Shown piece after piece: positions 31,150 through 42,758 of a stretch of 64,000 bases of DNA. The notes beneath the pieces were generated by a model. The model was not told the DNA's origin and did no database searches. It saw only the letters and a program-made list of their open reading frames with translations. The stretch's first letter is position 1. Every line of letters begins with the position of its first letter. Source of the DNA: Solen grandis (Eukaryota; Mollusca; Bivalvia; Adapedonta; Solenidae); NCBI GenBank assembly GCA_021229015.1, contig CM037792.1:39349890-39413889 (forward strand), written 5' to 3'. The translations under genes were made by a program, and so were the position numbers.

Positions 31150-33485
31150 AGTTAAAAATAATTAATTTTCCTTTAAAAAAAAATTAGGATTATTAATTAT
31201 TTTATACCAATATTTAACTAAGCGAATTTTACGCATAATAATAAGAGGAAACCTTCCTAACTCACCATACACAGCAACATTGGATGTTTTTTGCTTTACA
31301 CACAGTAACTGCTTAAGAAATTTCAGATGTATACGTTCAATGTCAGGGGCTTTATGGAAACCCCAGACTTCACACCCATAACATAAAATTGGCAAAACCA
31401 TACTGTCAAATAGCTTAATTTTTTCCTTTATACTTATTGCAATACAATCAAATAAAGAATTTAAAGAATATAATGCTTTCAATGCACTCTCTGATAAAAA
31501 TTTTTGAGACATATAAAAACAAGAATTAGATCTAAATTCTTAATACAACACCAAGATATGTATATATTTCCACAATTTTGAATATTTCATTATTATACTT
31601 AATATTACAATTTATAACAGAATTTCCCTTCCAAAATACCATAATAGCAGATTTGTCAATATTTACTTCAATTATCCATATTTTACAATAATCATACAAT
31701 CTATCTACAATAGTTTGCAAGCCTTGACATGTTCTAGAAAACAACACTGTATCATCAGCAAAAAGCAACATGAATAAATTAATACCATCAATATCTATGA
31801 CATCTGATGAACGTAAAGTATTATTCTGACTTAAATGAAGATATATGTCATTTATAAACAACAGAAAAAGAAGAGGTGACAATGTTTCTCCCTGTTTCAC
31901 ACCATAATAGCTATCAAAAAAGTTAGAACAAATGCCATTTGTACTTACACAAGTTTTTACTGTGGAATAAATATCATTCTTTTATTTCAATGAGAACAAA
32001 AAAAATTTTTTAAAAAAAAACAATAATTTTTTTTTTTAATTTAAAAATACCATCATCTGTACTCCGATTTTTCCTAAAGCAATATTTAAAATCATTCAAT
32101 ATATTATAGTCATCTGCACACTGTAATAATCTTTTATTAATTATACTAGAGAAAATTTTAGAAAATATACAAGTCAAAGCTATGCCTCTATAATTATTTA
32201 TCTCACTTAAATTTCCTTTCTTAGGAACAGGAACAATAATGCCCTTTGTCCAACTGTCAGGATAAATACCCATTGAAAATATATGGTTAAACAATTCACA
32301 TAACAGAGGTGACAATATATCAACAGTCAATAAATAACTCCGGTATTAGGTTATCATACCCAGCACTTTTACCCCTTTTAAATAATTGGAATTAACTTCA
32401 TCAAAAAATTTAATGATCATAAAAATCATCAATAGGTATATCAGATTTTTTATTGTTTCTACCTTTAATCTTTTTAATTTCATTCCAAAACTTATTCGGA
32501 TTAGACTTAGCCATATTATGCAAATCTTGCCTTTGTTTATAATTAAATAATGCCTTGGCCCTTCGAATAATATTTCTGTAATTCCGACGCTTAATTTTAA
32601 GTACATTCAAATCATCATTAGATCTGGTGCTACGATACTTTTTACAGGATTCTCGAAAATCTCTTCTTGTATGTATGTATTCCCTCATCAATAGATAATG
32701 TAAGTTTTTTTTTTATTTTATTAACAATTGTATTTAAACAGTCTAGTTTACTAGACACTTTTTCGTTAAAAATACCAACTTTAGATTTATCATACATTAA
32801 CTTATGTGTATCTCTGTTAACTTCATTATCTAGCTTTTCATTAAAATTCAATAATAAATTAACCAGAATTGGAGTATGTGAGGAACACGCCTGCAAATCA
32901 TGAACGATAAAATTATTAATAAAGGGAAACAATTCACCAGTACACAGAAAATAATCTATCAAACTATTACCCTGTGTACACATATACGTATAACTGCCCA
33001 CCCCGCTATCATCACCTACACGTCCATTAACTATCCTGAGACCACTAGATAAACACAGGTCAATAAGCTTCTTTCCAGAAGAATTAACATTTTTTCCATT
33101 GAGAATCGACGCGATAAACCCGCATCAATAAAATCGTCATCGTGACCTATATTCAAAAAAACTATCTACCCGCCCAGAATTTACAAAATAGTCGAGCCTA
33201 TCACCACATCTGGCATTAAGATCGCTATTACTGATACGTAACCTAAATTACTGTAAATTCTAACATCATTTTCTAACTGCTCGAAATAACCGATTTCATG
33301 TTGCGCATAATAAGGACTATTTACAGGAGGGATGTAACAAAACCCCATAAAAATATCATTTTCAGTATCAAAATAGTGTTTCTTAAACCTTAACCACAAA
33401 AATCCACATTTATCTACTTTTTCAACGGTAAACAGCTCCTTTAAACAATTCTTATAAAATAAACAGATACCACCATGACCACGTT
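31150..33485 (-). pseudogene. EN-RT LINE, minus strand, decayed
   Basis: Minus strand from 33485 down to 31150. The endonuclease part (33181-33480) has GHGGICLFYKNCLKEL and FMGFCYIPP. Its C-terminal half has GNSLIDYFLCTGEL and SSHTPILVNL (32880-32980). RT fingers: DSWTKGIIVPVPKKG and NNYRGIALTCIFSKIFS (32100-32290). Palm: KQGETLSPLLFLLFINDIYL and FADDTVLFSR (31730-31900). C-terminal text: LPILCYGCEVWGF and NVAVYGELGRFPL (31250-31400). Catalytic Asp residues survive but several frameshifts disable it. Clade is not assigned; this layout is common in molluscan LINEs. Confidence 0.8.
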
Positions 33486-34099
33486 AGGACTCAGGTGGTT
33501 ATGCGGGTGGTTCAGTATAGGGGCTCCTGCCAGACAACACTACAATTATTTAGCACATGACATATTCCTCTCGTCCAATCAGGTGCTTGTGTAACGTGCA
33601 CCGGCCTTAATTTAAGTTATATAGAATAATTAATTTTCCTCTTGGATATCTTGTCGTTTGATTAGGGTCTAATGATTAATGAAATGATTTGAAGAGCCAA
33701 TAATGAATTAAGAATCACAAAATATATGTGTATAAGCAAATGATTTCTATAATAAAATGTAGTAGTCGAATCAATTTTAATTTATGTGTAATAACAGGCG
33801 TGATTTCTTATCATTTTGATAAATATAAAAATAGTTGAGCCTATCCCGGTTTAAAAACTCATGTGGATATCTCACCTATCGAACCCTATTGTTTAGTAGT
33901 TCCCAGCAAACGCAATGCTTGCATCGAACCCTCCACGAACAGGGCATCCCTTTTTCCTGCAGTTTAGTAACTCCCAGCAAACGCAATGCTTGCAGTGAGC
34001 CCTCCGCGTACAGGAATCAGAAAACCTTTATTAATAATATAAGGCGTTCTGTAACAGTCATACGATGTTGACTCGACGACGGTCAGATACAGACTGATC
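33486..34099. other. No gene; small tandem duplication inside
   Basis: Two ~52-bp copies around 'cccagcaaacgcaatgcttgca' (33902 and 33972) in direct orientation. The rest is AT-rich. 'tcaggtggttatgcgggtgg' at 33491 is nearly repeated at 61723. Confidence 0.55.
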
Positions 34100-34103
34100 C
34101 AAC
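34100..34103. repeat. Target site duplication CAAC (left) of outer Gypsy element
   Basis: CAAC here and at 50135-50138, directly outside the LTRs. Confidence 0.8.
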
Positions 34104-34967
34104 TGTGACGAAAATATTTAGTAGAGTTTGCCCTATTGTCATAAATTCAAAATTGGTAGTGTTTACCCTAAGTTCCAGCTTCCGGTTAAACAATTGTTGG
34201 TTTCTGCTAATACTATTCAACGCAAGCTTTATCTGGTAAGTTTTTATAACTTTCTTTGAAATTAAGTTTATTATTTTTCGTGATTTGAATAGATTTTTAC
34301 GCATATATAAGCACGGCGTCATATAGAAACAGAAAACACCCCTACGTTCTTATGATACTATGGAAATGGTTTTGCCCGGGAGAGTCCATGATAATTTGGT
34401 CACGTGGTGTGCTACTACTATAAATACGGGGCGAACGCCGATTTTCAAGGAGTTGCTGGGTTACATTCAAAGTGTTCGTTTGTTAAAACATATAAGCATT
34501 TTGTAAATATAGGACTGGAATCGCACTGCTTTATTGGAAGGGGGCAAATCAGTACACGGGCCGCAGCTGAAACAGTCCTGGAGTCAGGCCCAGCTTATCA
34601 TTCGAAGCCTAGATTCTTGGATAGGGCTTGGTGTCTGCCTAGTCTTGAAAGCCCAGCTATCTCGCACTAGGCAGACAGTGGCTGCAACTCGGTGTTACGG
34701 GACTGGTCGTTCCAACGGTCAATATTGGGGTGCAAATTACGATACAGCCTTGTTTATATCTTTATTCAATATACGTTAACATTAATTTAACTTGATTCTT
34801 GTTAATCTTATTTAGATAGTAAATCAGTAACAATCATTGTTTAATCAGTTGTGTATATATTTTTCAAATATTTTATTTCTAATCAATTGGCTAGGCAGGC
34901 CTCAAGGAAGATTTATTGATACTATTTCCATCTCCTCAAATCCGCCGCTCAGACGTTACACGCTACA
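34104..34967 (+). repeat. 5' LTR of outer Gypsy element
   Basis: 864 bp, TG...CA. An E-box CACGTG (34401) and TATAAATA (34419-34426) suggest the Pol II promoter. It lacks a ~43-bp segment present in the 3' LTR at about 49642-49685. Confidence 0.9.
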
Positions 34968-34970
34968 AAA

Positions 34971-34990
34971 TTTGGTGGCAGCGGTGGGAT
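34971..34990 (+). promoter_or_regulatory. Primer binding site of outer Gypsy element
   Basis: TTTGGTGGCAGCGGTGGGAT starts three bases after the 5' LTR. The TGG start complements tRNA 3' CCA. Confidence 0.7.
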
Positions 34991-35038
34991 ATCCTATTTT
35001 CATATATTTTGGATAGTTGTAACTTACGCTAATAGGAG

Positions 35039-35666
35039 ATGGCTACATTAATAAAAGAAGAAGTGGATATGGCAGAATTGCTGGACCGCATTGACCTGTT
35101 TAGCAAAGAAAATGCGAGGTTAAAGCTGGAGAACGAAATTTCATCTCTGCAGAACAAGATAACAGAGCTCTGACATAATTCTCCAAAGATATCAACGCCA
35201 CGCCATAGTATTCTAAGGGGAGGCAGATCAAAGATGGCTCTTAGTTCTAGCATGTTACAGACACCATCTGTCGATGATAAGGGACGTAGACATTTATCAT
35301 TTGCTGACGATGTAAAAGTTGAAGAGGATGAGTCACTGCATGTGCCAGAAAATTTTATTACCACTCGTAAGCCGAAGGAAAATAAACGAGGCGCGTTTCT
35401 GAAGCCTGCTACTTATGATGGCACGAGTAGTTGGCTTGACTACAGAGCTCATTTTGAGACGTGTTCTGAAATCAATGGCTGGAGCAAGAAGGAGAAGGGA
35501 TTATATCTAGCTGTGGCTCTCAGGGGTCAAGCCCAAGGCGTGTTTGGGAATCTTTCCACTGATTCCAAGGATTATGATGCTTTAGTTAATGCCCTGGAAG
35601 AGCGTTTTGCTCCACCAAATCAGACAGAACTATATCGGGTGCAGCTGCGAGAACGGAAGCAGAAAG
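35039..35666 (+). pseudogene. Gypsy gag, 5' part (internal stop; truncated by BEL insertion)
   Basis: Starts at the ATG at 35039 (MATLIKEEVDMAELLDRI) with a short coiled-coil-prone N-terminus. An in-frame TGA at 35172-35174 interrupts it, probably a CGA-to-TGA transition. Reading resumes in the same frame with the capsid-like region: FLKPATYDGTSSWLDYRAHF (35396-35455) and a later LEERFAPPNQTELYRVQL. The BEL/Pao element cuts the frame after 35666, and it continues in register at 44003. Gag would assemble the particle around the element RNA. Confidence 0.85.
35662..35666. repeat. Target site duplication GAAAG (left) of BEL/Pao element
   Basis: GAAAG is repeated at 43998-44002, flanking the BEL LTRs exactly. 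Confidence 0.85.
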
Positions 35667-36906
35667 TGTACTGGAACTGTATTCCAGTCGGTTTATTATT
35701 TTGTTTTAGTTTAATGTGATCTTTTACGGTTGTGATTTTTTGGTATACTGCAACCTTGTTTTGATGATTAACTCCCTTGTCGCGTGAGCGTCTTTTCGCG
35801 CGAGCTTTATGTTCCATTTCGTTGATCGTAAAAATGCCAGAATTTGTGACTTAAAGTAAGTTAAACAAGAAATCAGATATATAATAAGATGTAATAATGT
35901 TATTAATATCCTAGAATTTGTATAAGAGTCTTGTATTGCTAAGGCCCTCTTATTTAATGGTCTAAATTTAGTACAAGTTCGTCCCCATTTGTTTCGTTTT
36001 CATTTTTATTTTTCGTAAGTCACAGAATCTAAATTTTAAGAAAATTTAAAATTGCATAAATATTTTGTGAGACATTGAGTGTTTTCGAGGTGTGATTATA
36101 TTAAAATTCTAGTCATAAGCAATCTACAATGCATAGATTTATTACATTTGTTTTGATCCAAGTTTGTAAAGGGAGTGTCTATATATTTTTACAGTTAATA
36201 CTAGTCATACTGGCTTACTGCAGCTGTCATGCACTGTCACATCAGCATGGATGGAGTGTGCGAGCACAATGTAGGTTCTAATGTTTGGTTATGCTGATCT
36301 ATATAATTATTCATTCTGTCAAATTTTGTTAAATTGATAATTATATGTACATGATTACATGTATTACTATTACTACAATAACATTGGTAATATTAAAGCA
36401 ACTATATTATCCAGTAAGTGTCTACAATTGTAACTTTGGTGATATTAAAGCAATTATATTATCCAAAAGCCTAGATACATGTAATATTAGAGCAACTATA
36501 TTATTTGTATTTCAACACTTATCACTATCACTATGGTTGTGATACATCATTGAAGCAATAATGTTGTGTCATTACAAGTCTATTCATTATATTGATATAA
36601 CAATGTTATTTGGTGTTATTAGAAAATTAAGTCTTGATTTTATTTGTCTTTGTCTATTTAGATCTATAAAGAACAAGTCTAGTTAGATAAACATTGAGTT
36701 GAAATATGAATTGAATATTTAATACATTGTATTGAGAATATTTGGTAGAAATTGTGTCAAAGAGAAATTGTGTTTTGGTAATTATTTTTTTGGCTGCAAA
36801 GTAAATTGCTGTATTTGTCTATGTTTCAGTTTCTTACGGATTGATGAATAAATTAAAGCAACGTTATTCGCCTTCCGTTGTCTATCTGTCAGCTAAGGGC
36901 AGAATA
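35667..36906 (+). repeat. 5' LTR of BEL/Pao element
   Basis: Begins TGTACTGGAACTG, ends AAGGGCAGAATA (TG...TA rather than TG...CA, in both copies). The body contains 'gatattaaagcaa'-type short tandem repeats (36383-36500). Confidence 0.92.
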
Positions 36907-36923
36907 GTAAGAAAATTGTGAAG

Positions 36924-37340
36924 ATGGCAGAAGCAGGTGCACCACAGATGAAGCCGCAAGACATGGATTTGGCCTCCATGAAGAGATTACTTCAAACTAT
37001 GAAGACAGAAGAAAAGAAGGGGGTGGATGAACAGAATGTGATAGAACAGTTAAACTTAAAGCACCAGAGTTTAAAAGATGACAATCACTCTGATAGGTCT
37101 GCTAGGACAAATAGATCAAAAAATTCAGTTAGGTCAATATCTTCAAGAGCTAAGCTTGAAGCAGCTAAAGCGCGCATTAGTGTTGCGAAGAAAGAACTAG
37201 AGTTAAAAAAGCGTAAAGCCTTACTTGAAGAAGAAAAAATGATAGGGATTGCTAGGTCAGAACGTGAAGCTAAGGAAATTGATGCAGAATTAACATTGCT
37301 TGAAGAGGAAAAGGTTTATGTTCAAGCAGCAAGAGAATGA
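36924..37340 (+). CDS. BEL/Pao gag N-terminal ORF
   Basis: ATG at 36924 (MAEAGAPQMKPQDMDLASM), 18 bases after the 5' LTR. It encodes a charged, coiled-coil-prone helix (ARISVAKKELELKKRKALLE). It ends at TGA 37338-37340 and overlaps the long gag-pol frame, which lies in the +1 frame, by ~40 bp. Either a programmed frameshift or a single-base indel separates the two; other BEL/Pao members usually have one continuous ORF. It acts in particle assembly. Confidence 0.8.
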   Translation: MAEAGAPQMKPQDMDLASMKRLLQTMKTEEKKGVDEQNVIEQLNLKHQSLKDDNHSDRSARTNRSKNSVRSISSRAKLEAAKARISVAKKELELKKRKALLEEEKMIGIARSEREAKEIDAELTLLEEEKVYVQAARE

Positions 37341-40300
37341 AGTGTATGAGACTATAAGTGAATGGCATGAAGGTGAAAGTACATGCAATTCAGTTGTTGA
37401 CAAGCTAAGTGAGAAAAGTTCTGTTGAAAGAACAAGAGAGTATGTATTAGAACATGCATCACCTCCTAATCAAAATGAATTAGAGAAATCTCCTTTTCAA
37501 AAGTCACTTAATCACCTAGCTCCCCCTTTTATTCCTGTAAGTGAACAAACAGAGTCAAAAGAAATTAACACGGGAAAAGAATTTGGTCAATTTCTTATTA
37601 AGAAAGATCTGTTAATGAGTAGATTTACTAAATTCTCAGATGACCCCATAACATTCAATGTTTGGAAGCAAACCTTCAAAAGCATAACCATTGAAATGTG
37701 TGTCACTCCAAGTGAAGAAATAGATTTATTACTGAAATGGTTAGGACCAGGATCCTCAAAACAAGCCTTGAATCTTAGGGCAGCAAATGCACATGACCCA
37801 GAAAGCGGTTTAAAAAGAATTTGGGATAGACTTAATGAGCGTTATGGTTCCCCTGAACTAGTAGAAAACTGTTTAAGGAAGAAGTTAGAACAATTCCCCA
37901 GAATCACTAGCAAAGATTACAAAAGACTGCATGATCTTAGTGATATTCTATCTGAAATTGAGAGTGCTAAAGAGAATCCAGCCTACTCAAATCTGTTAGC
38001 ATATTATGACTCTTCTGTAGGGGTAAACCCTATAGTATCCAAGCTTCCAACCAATCTTCAAAACAAATGGGCTGATAGAGGGAAACGGTATAAAGTAACC
38101 AATGAAAAGTCATTTCCACCCTTTCAGTATTTTGTGTCTTTCATAAGGGAAATGTGCTCTCTGTTCAATGACCCAAGTTTTATATTTGACCCTGTGACAA
38201 AGCCTCAAAGGGAAGAGCCTACTCAGTGGCAACAAAAGTCTAAAAGGCCCTTGCAAATCACAACAATGAAAGGTGAAGTTACTGAAAATACGTCCAAGTG
38301 CCCAATTCATGCTTACGGATCTCACTCATTAGATTCTTGTAGGGAATTCAAAAAGAAGTCTATTGAGGAAAGAAGACAGTTGTTGAAAGACAATAAATTG
38401 TGTTTTAGGTGTTGCAATTCTGACAAGCACACAATAAAAAACTGCAATGTTTCTGTTAAATGTGATGAGTGTGGAAGCAAGAGGCATACAACTGCTTTGC
38501 ACATCTACAGAAGTTGTTTAAATGAAAAATCGAAAGGCGGGGAGAGTGATAAAACAGATGTAAACTGTAAATGTTCTCAAGTTTGTGGAGACCCTACTCT
38601 GAGCAAATCCTGTGCTAAGATTGTGAAAGCCTATGTATATCATAAGGACAGTCCACAGAACAGAATTAAACTGTACACAATTATTGACGACCAAAGTAAC
38701 AGGACCTTGGCAAACCCCACGTTCTTTGACAATTTCAGTGAAACATGTAATTTCAAAGAGGTTCAGTACTCACTTGCCTCATGTGGGGGTAGTGTGACAA
38801 CATCAGGCCGCATTGGGAAAGGTTTTGTTATTGAGAGTCTTGATGGCACAACTCATGATTTACCTTACATCACAGAGTGCACTGAGATACCAGACAATAG
38901 GGAGGAAATCCCCACACCAGACATTGCAAACAGGTATTCGTATCTGAAGAACATTGCTGAGAACATACCTGAACTTGACAATGACGCACAAATTCAGCTT
39001 TTAATTGGTAGAGACCTTGCAGAAGTACATCATGTGAATGACCAGATAATTGGTCCAAATGGCCCCTATGCTCAAAAACTGAGTCTTGGTTGGGTACTTG
39101 TAGGGGAGACCTGTCTTGGTGGAGTCCACACTCCGAATATGACAGTAAATGTTAAGAAAACGTTCATTCACGAAGACGGTCGACATTCTATCTTCCCATC
39201 ATGTGAAAGCAAGTTCACTATAAAGCACAGTAGTGACATTCAAAGTAGCAAAGAGACTGACATTTTTGTACGCACTCGCGATGACAATAAAATGGGGTTG
39301 TCCATTGAAGATAGATCTTTTTTAAACATCATGGACAAAGAAGTTACAAAGAATAAAGAGGGATTCTGGGTTGCTCCTCTTCCATTTCGCAATGAAAAAC
39401 CTAAGTTGCCAAATAACAAGCAAATAGCTTTTAAACGTGCACATTACTTGGACTCAAATCTGAAAAGAAATCCAAAAAGGGCAAATCATTTTAAGACCTT
39501 CATGGCAAAGGTAATTGAATCAGGAGCAGCTGAGCTTGCCCCTTCTATCAGAGACAGTGAAGTTTGGTATCTTCCAATATTTGGGGTATACTATCCAAAA
39601 AAACCTGACAAGATCCGTGGCGTATTTGATTCGTCAGCAATGTGTGGTGGCATATCTTTGAATCAAACTCTTCTTTCTGGACCAAATCTTACAAACAGTC
39701 TGTTAGATATCTTACTGCGTTTCAGAAAGGACTCGTACGCAATAATTGCAGACATAGAACAAATGTTTTATTCATTTAAGGTCAGGGAAGATCATCGCAA
39801 TTTTTTAAGATTCTTTTGGTATCGTGACAATGACCTAAAGAATGAACTTGTCGAATATCGCATGTGTGCCCATGTATTTGGGAACAGCCCCTCTCCAGCG
39901 GTAGCTACCTATGGGTTGCGCAAGACCACAGAATCAGCTGAAAAGGATGTTAGAGAGTTTGTAAATGACAATTTCTATGTTGACGATGGACTCATATCGT
40001 TACCTGAAGAAAGTGACATAATAAATCTAGTCAAAAGGACACAAAGCTGTCTTGAAACAGCAAATATCAGACTACATAAAATTGCATCTAATAGTAAGGT
40101 GGTAATGCGGGCCTTTCCAGAGGATGACTTGCAAAATAATCTCAAGACTCTTGACTTTGATAAAGACTTGCTACCAATGAACCAGAGTCTTGGTCTTTCA
40201 TGGGATCTCAATTCAGATTGTTTCAGGTTCAATATCCAGTTAGAGCAGAAGCCGTTCACTCGCCGAGGTATGTTGTCTACACTTAACAGCATATTTGACC

Positions 40301-42564
40301 CGCTGGGTTTTGTGTCGCCATTCACTATCAATGGTAAAATTCTCCACAGAGAGATCACAGCAGGAGCAGCATGGGATGAACCTCTAGATCCGAACCTTGA
40401 GCCTAAATGGGGAGCTTGGAGAGAATCAGTTCTTAGCCTGAAAGGGACATCAGTCACAAGAAAGTTTGTAACCGAGTCACTAAGTACAGCTGTCAGTCCA
40501 GAACTCCATATATTTTCTGACGCCTCAGAAAAAGCTGTTAGTGCTGTCGCCTATGTCAGAGTGTGTGATGAGCTAGGTGTCGCTTCAGTTGGTTTTGTAA
40601 TGGGAAAAAGTAAGCTAGCACCGGTGCACGGACATACAATTCCACGTCTTGAGTTATGCGCTGCTCTTCTCGCAACAGAGATTGGAGCTGTCATTGTAGA
40701 TGCTCTCAAGGTTGAATTTCAAGCTGTGAAATATTACACGGATAGCAAAGTAGTGTTAGGATACATTAACAATAAGACTCGGCGTTTTTACAATTATGTG
40801 AGCAATAGGGTACAAAGAATTTTATACCATTCTGAAGCCAGTCAGTGGAACTACATCCACACAAAGGAAAACCCAGCTGATATTGGAAGCAGAGGTTGTT
40901 CTACCTTGTGTCAGCTTAAAACGTGGCAGAAAGGACCCGAGCTGTTGTACAAGCAAGAAGAGAATGAGACTGTTGAATTCCCCATGATTTCTCCAGAGGA
41001 GGACGTAGAAGTCCGGCATGAAATAAGTGTTTGCAAGACATCAGTTGATAAATGCATCTCTGAATCATTTGAGAAGTTCTCAAGCTGGAAAAGGTTAACA
41101 CTTGCTATCACTGTAATCAAGAGAGCTATTAAGAGTTATAAAGCTAGGAAAGTGAACAAAAATCTATGTGAGCAACCATCAGTAGAAATTCTTAGGGAAT
41201 CGGAACAGTTAATTGTGATACTTGACCAGAACAAATACTTTCCAGTAGAAAGAAAGTGTCTTCAAGCTGCAAAACCTGTCGACAGAGACAGCTGTCTTAG
41301 TTCTTTGAATCCTTACCTGGATGATACCAGTGTAATGCGGGTTGGGGGTCGCCTCAATCAAAGCTGCCTAGCTTTGGAATTAACTAACCCAATAATATTA
41401 TCTGGTAAAAGTCATGTTTCAAGTTTAATTGTTCACCATTTCCATGAAATGTGTAAACACCAAGGACGCATTCTCACAGAAGGTGCTATCAGGAACGCAG
41501 GGTATTGGATAACCGGAGCCAAGAGGCTGATTTCGAACATTATTCACAAATGTGTTGTTTGCAAAAAACTTCGCGGGAGAACAGAACATCAGTTGATGGC
41601 AGACTTACCAGATGATCGTCTTACACCGGGGCCACCATTTTCATATGTAGGTGTTGATGTTTTCGGACCTTGGGAAGTTGTGTCCCGTCGTACAAGAGGT
41701 GGCACAGCTCAGTCGAAACGTTGGGCATTGTTGTTTACATGTCTCACGATACGGGCAGTTCATATTGAGCTTTTGGAGGAGATGTCCAGTTCATCGTTCA
41801 TTAATGCGCTACGACGGTTCATTGCTCTGAGAGGAGATGTTAAGGTGTTTAGGTCTGACAGGGGGACAAACTTTGTTGGAGCAATGGATGATTTGAAATA
41901 CAATATCATTAATGTTGAAGATGGATCTGTTGCCAACTACCTTCGCGATTCACATGTAACTTGGAAGTTTAACGCACCGCACTCTTCCCACATGGGAGGA
42001 GTGTGGGAGAGAATGATAGGTATCGCACGTAAAATTCTAGACGGCATGCTGATCGGGGTCAGCGCGAAGAATCTCACGCATGAAGTTCTCTCGACCCTTA
42101 TGGCAGAAGTAGTAGCCATAATGAACTCCAGACCTGTGGCTCCAATCTCAAGGGACGCAGACTGTCCAACAATTCTAACACCAGCTACGCTATTGAATCA
42201 GAAGGTACAAAGTGATGCCACTGTGTGTTTTGAACTTGATCAACGCGAAATGTATAAAAAGCAGTGGAAAATGGTGCAAGTGTTGTCCGATATATTCTGG
42301 AAACAGTGGAAAGACGGTTTCCTACAGACTCTACAGTCGCGAAGAAAATGGAAGATTGCACAGCCGTGCGTCAAAAATGGTGACATTGTCCTACTAAAAG
42401 ATAAGGGACTGCCCAGGAACCAGTGGTCAGTTGGGAAAGTGGTGAATGCAATCCAGAGCGAAAGTGACAAATTGGTTAGGAAAGCTGAAGTTAGTGTTTG
42501 TAGAAATGGAAAAAGCACAATCTACACACGTCCTGTTACAGAGATGATTGTACTCATTGATTAA
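37300..42564 (+). CDS. BEL/Pao gag-pol polyprotein (protease, RT, RNase H, integrase)
   Basis: 1754 codons without a stop. Order by residue: gag capsid-like region (about 100-300; FTKFSDDPITFNVWKQTFK), zinc knuckle with C-x2-C and H (366-400; CFRCCNSDKHTIKNC), A17-type aspartic protease (about 455-560; IIDDQSNRTL), RT (about 760-960; ADIEQMFYSF and FYVDDG at ~892), RNase H (about 1065-1200; FSDASE, YYTDSKVV), and integrase. The integrase has H-H-C-C (1377-1423; KHQGR...CVVC), then D (GVDVFGP, 1451), D (RSDRGTNF, 1517) and E (GGVWERMI, 1567). The real start is probably upstream by frameshift from the 36924 ORF, since the listed Met lies inside that overlap. All catalytic residues are intact, so it may be active. 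Confidence 0.93.
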   Translation: MKRKRFMFKQQENEVYETISEWHEGESTCNSVVDKLSEKSSVERTREYVLEHASPPNQNELEKSPFQKSLNHLAPPFIPVSEQTESKEINTGKEFGQFLIKKDLLMSRFTKFSDDPITFNVWKQTFKSITIEMCVTPSEEIDLLLKWLGPGSSKQALNLRAANAHDPESGLKRIWDRLNERYGSPELVENCLRKKLEQFPRITSKDYKRLHDLSDILSEIESAKENPAYSNLLAYYDSSVGVNPIVSKLPTNLQNKWADRGKRYKVTNEKSFPPFQYFVSFIREMCSLFNDPSFIFDPVTKPQREEPTQWQQKSKRPLQITTMKGEVTENTSKCPIHAYGSHSLDSCREFKKKSIEERRQLLKDNKLCFRCCNSDKHTIKNCNVSVKCDECGSKRHTTALHIYRSCLNEKSKGGESDKTDVNCKCSQVCGDPTLSKSCAKIVKAYVYHKDSPQNRIKLYTIIDDQSNRTLANPTFFDNFSETCNFKEVQYSLASCGGSVTTSGRIGKGFVIESLDGTTHDLPYITECTEIPDNREEIPTPDIANRYSYLKNIAENIPELDNDAQIQLLIGRDLAEVHHVNDQIIGPNGPYAQKLSLGWVLVGETCLGGVHTPNMTVNVKKTFIHEDGRHSIFPSCESKFTIKHSSDIQSSKETDIFVRTRDDNKMGLSIEDRSFLNIMDKEVTKNKEGFWVAPLPFRNEKPKLPNNKQIAFKRAHYLDSNLKRNPKRANHFKTFMAKVIESGAAELAPSIRDSEVWYLPIFGVYYPKKPDKIRGVFDSSAMCGGISLNQTLLSGPNLTNSLLDILLRFRKDSYAIIADIEQMFYSFKVREDHRNFLRFFWYRDNDLKNELVEYRMCAHVFGNSPSPAVATYGLRKTTESAEKDVREFVNDNFYVDDGLISLPEESDIINLVKRTQSCLETANIRLHKIASNSKVVMRAFPEDDLQNNLKTLDFDKDLLPMNQSLGLSWDLNSDCFRFNIQLEQKPFTRRGMLSTLNSIFDPLGFVSPFTINGKILHREITAGAAWDEPLDPNLEPKWGAWRESVLSLKGTSVTRKFVTESLSTAVSPELHIFSDASEKAVSAVAYVRVCDELGVASVGFVMGKSKLAPVHGHTIPRLELCAALLATEIGAVIVDALKVEFQAVKYYTDSKVVLGYINNKTRRFYNYVSNRVQRILYHSEASQWNYIHTKENPADIGSRGCSTLCQLKTWQKGPELLYKQEENETVEFPMISPEEDVEVRHEISVCKTSVDKCISESFEKFSSWKRLTLAITVIKRAIKSYKARKVNKNLCEQPSVEILRESEQLIVILDQNKYFPVERKCLQAAKPVDRDSCLSSLNPYLDDTSVMRVGGRLNQSCLALELTNPIILSGKSHVSSLIVHHFHEMCKHQGRILTEGAIRNAGYWITGAKRLISNIIHKCVVCKKLRGRTEHQLMADLPDDRLTPGPPFSYVGVDVFGPWEVVSRRTRGGTAQSKRWALLFTCLTIRAVHIELLEEMSSSSFINALRRFIALRGDVKVFRSDRGTNFVGAMDDLKYNIINVEDGSVANYLRDSHVTWKFNAPHSSHMGGVWERMIGIARKILDGMLIGVSAKNLTHEVLSTLMAEVVAIMNSRPVAPISRDADCPTILTPATLLNQKVQSDATVCFELDQREMYKKQWKMVQVLSDIFWKQWKDGFLQTLQSRRKWKIAQPCVKNGDIVLLKDKGLPRNQWSVGKVVNAIQSESDKLVRKAEVSVCRNGKSTIYTRPVTEMIVLID

Positions 42565-42749
42565 GGTCTATTGCCTCATATTTGCAGCATTTATCACCCT
42601 ATACCGAAATATTGTAAAACCTGATCAAAGCGCAAGCATATTTATGCAGATATAGAGTAGGGAAGGTTTATTCGAACCACTGAGGAGTATTGTATAGCAT
42701 GTAAGATTTAAGAGCTGAGCGCATGAGTGTGAATATATTGTATATCACA

Positions 42750-42758
42750 GGCGGGGAG
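42750..42758 (+). promoter_or_regulatory. Polypurine tract of BEL/Pao element
   Basis: GGCGGGGAG immediately precedes the 3' LTR. The 3' untranslated stretch 42565-42749 holds no ORF. Confidence 0.8.
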
